Shown one piece after another: positions 62,987 to 64,000 of a stretch of 64,000 nt of DNA (within the stretch, counting starts at the first letter, position 1; every line of letters starts with the position of its first letter). A program made the translations under genes and the position numbers. The stretch lies in assembly GCF_029210485.1 (NCBI RefSeq), contig NZ_JARGET010000011.1, forward strand, positions 186,001 to 250,000, given 5' to 3'. The stretch is from Hoeflea sp. YIM 152468 (GTDB lineage Bacteria; Pseudomonadota; Alphaproteobacteria; Rhizobiales; Rhizobiaceae). The notes beneath the pieces were generated by a model, which saw nothing but the letters and a program-made list of their open reading frames with translations, did not search any database and had not been told where the DNA came from.

Positions 62987-64000
62987 ATGAACACGCGACT
63001 GTCCCCACACGTTTCTGCTGAACCGGAAGACATCGAACGGCTTGACGCCGAAGCTGTCAACGCCGCCTGGCGGCGAAAGCCGCTCTATGAGGCGCGCAAG
63101 AAGATTTTTCCGAAGCGGGCGGAAGGGACCTACCGGCGGTTCAAGTGGCTGATCATGTTGTTCACGCTCGGGATCTATTACATCACGCCCTGGCTCAGAT
63201 GGGATCGGGGTGAGTTCGCACCGGATCAGGCGGTGCTGCTCGATCTCGCCAATCGCCGCTTCTATTTCTTCTTCATCGAAATCTGGCCGCAGGAATTCTT
63301 CTTCGTCGCCGGGCTTCTGGTGATGGCCGGATTCGGCTTGTTTCTGGTCACCTCCGCCGTGGGCCGGGCCTGGTGCGGTTATACCTGCCCACAGACGGTG
63401 TGGGTCGATCTGTTTCTGGTGATCGAACGCTGGATCGAGGGCGAGCGCAATCAGCGCATGAAGCTCGATGCGGCGCCCTGGAGTGCGTCAAAACTGGCCA
63501 AGCGGACGCTCAAGCACGCGATCTGGATCATGATCGGCGTGGCCACCGGGGGCGCCTGGATATTCTACTTTGCCGACGCTCCGTCTCTGCTGATCGATTT
63601 CATCGAAGGCAAGGCAGCGCCGGTGGCCTATATCACCGTGGCGATCCTGACGGCCACGACCTACGTCTTTGGTGGGCTGATGCGTGAACAGGTGTGCATC
63701 TACATGTGCCCGTGGCCGCGGATCCAGGCGGCGATGCTTGATGAGAGCTCGCTGGTGGTGACCTACAATGACTGGCGCGGCGAGCCGCGTGGCCGCCATA
63801 CCAAGAAGGCGGCAGCGCAGGGACTGATCCAGGGCGATTGCGTCGATTGCAATGCCTGCGTTGCGGTCTGTCCGATGGGAATCGATATTCGCGATGGCCA
63901 GCAGCTTGAGTGCATCACCTGCGCGTTGTGCATCGACGCCTGCGACAGTGTGATGGACAAGCTCGACCGGCCGCGCGGGCTGATCTCGTATGCGACGCTG
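62987..64000 (+). CDS. ccoG: Cytochrome c oxidase accessory protein CcoG (FixG/RdxA), cut by window edge
   Basis: CcoG is a membrane iron-sulfur protein that helps copper delivery for cbb3 oxidase assembly. The 338 visible codons show a cytoplasmic N-terminus and membrane segments (about 52-67, 95-120, 180-198, 210-230). The Cys motifs WCGYTCPQTVW and VCIYMCPWPRIQ are present, followed by two [4Fe-4S] motifs: CVDCNACVAVCPMGIDI and CITCALCIDACD. The C-terminal Ig-like domain lies beyond the window. ccoH, ccoI and ccoS are expected downstream. Confidence 0.95.
   Translation, partial: MNTRLSPHVSAEPEDIERLDAEAVNAAWRRKPLYEARKKIFPKRAEGTYRRFKWLIMLFTLGIYYITPWLRWDRGEFAPDQAVLLDLANRRFYFFFIEIWPQEFFFVAGLLVMAGFGLFLVTSAVGRAWCGYTCPQTVWVDLFLVIERWIEGERNQRMKLDAAPWSASKLAKRTLKHAIWIMIGVATGGAWIFYFADAPSLLIDFIEGKAAPVAYITVAILTATTYVFGGLMREQVCIYMCPWPRIQAAMLDESSLVVTYNDWRGEPRGRHTKKAAAQGLIQGDCVDCNACVAVCPMGIDIRDGQQLECITCALCIDACDSVMDKLDRPRGLISYATL

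Overview
The window is a 64 kb piece of a GC-rich (about 62%) alphaproteobacterial chromosome. Gene content and order point to the order Hyphomicrobiales (Rhizobiales), near Rhizobiaceae/Phyllobacteriaceae, possibly Hoeflea-like. The evidence is the dapA-smpB-NYN-rpoZ-rel-acpS-lepB-rnc-era-recO string, the dnaB-alr-radA-cvpA-purF string, a NadQ-type NAD regulator, FixK-type boxes at cco genes and an ArsR/Atm1 pair. The genus is a guess. No rRNA, tRNA, CRISPR array or complete insertion sequence was seen.

Layout. 1-12.5 kb: a soluble lytic transglycosylase gene cut by the left edge, then housekeeping genes: dapA, smpB, a NYN nuclease-like gene, rpoZ, a bifunctional rel, a DUF2062 gene and the overlapping chain acpS, lepB, rnc, era, recO, thioesterase. 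12.5-21 kb: an MFS carrier, a probable gene remnant, a secreted unknown, nadA-nadB-nadC behind a perfect 23-bp palindrome, an EamA transporter and a SAF-domain oxidoreductase of the family that includes the Brucella DXR-like enzyme. 21-28.6 kb, mostly minus strand: diheme cytochrome c and PQQ-type sugar dehydrogenase, then a tight ygfZ-HD-phosphatase-nadQ operon, then small rhizobial unknowns and a Nudix gene. 28.7-43.8 kb, mostly plus: SRAP peptidase, LysE/ArgO exporter, cysS, a pair of mirror-image GC-rich repeats beside a DUF559 gene, GFA protein, a 39-residue membrane protein, pip, cimA, rarD, a LOG-family gene, a LysM envelope protein, arsR-atm1 and psd-pssA.

43.8-46.5 kb is the most foreign-looking part. 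AT-rich DNA carries an unrecognised 459-residue protein and a divergent Nudix protein, next to a possible transposase scrap. 46.6-53.6 kb (minus): SDR, purF, cvpA, radA, alr, dnaB. 54-64 kb is a microaerobic respiration region: hemerythrin-like gene, ccoNOQP and ccoG. Five genes separate ccoG from ccoP: three secreted unknowns in one operon, and a DUF4198 gene divergent from a HupE/UreJ-like gene. FixK/FNR-type palindromes lie before ccoN and before ccoG.

How the genes work together. NadQ is the probable repressor of nadABC, 8 kb away. ArsR probably controls itself and the Atm1-type exporter through a palindrome that overlaps its own start codon. FixK/FNR probably switches on the cbb3 oxidase, its assembly gene and perhaps the hemerythrin under low oxygen. 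The best candidates for undescribed biology are the 459-residue/Nudix island, the three-gene secreted operon inside the cco region and the repeat/DUF559 unit.
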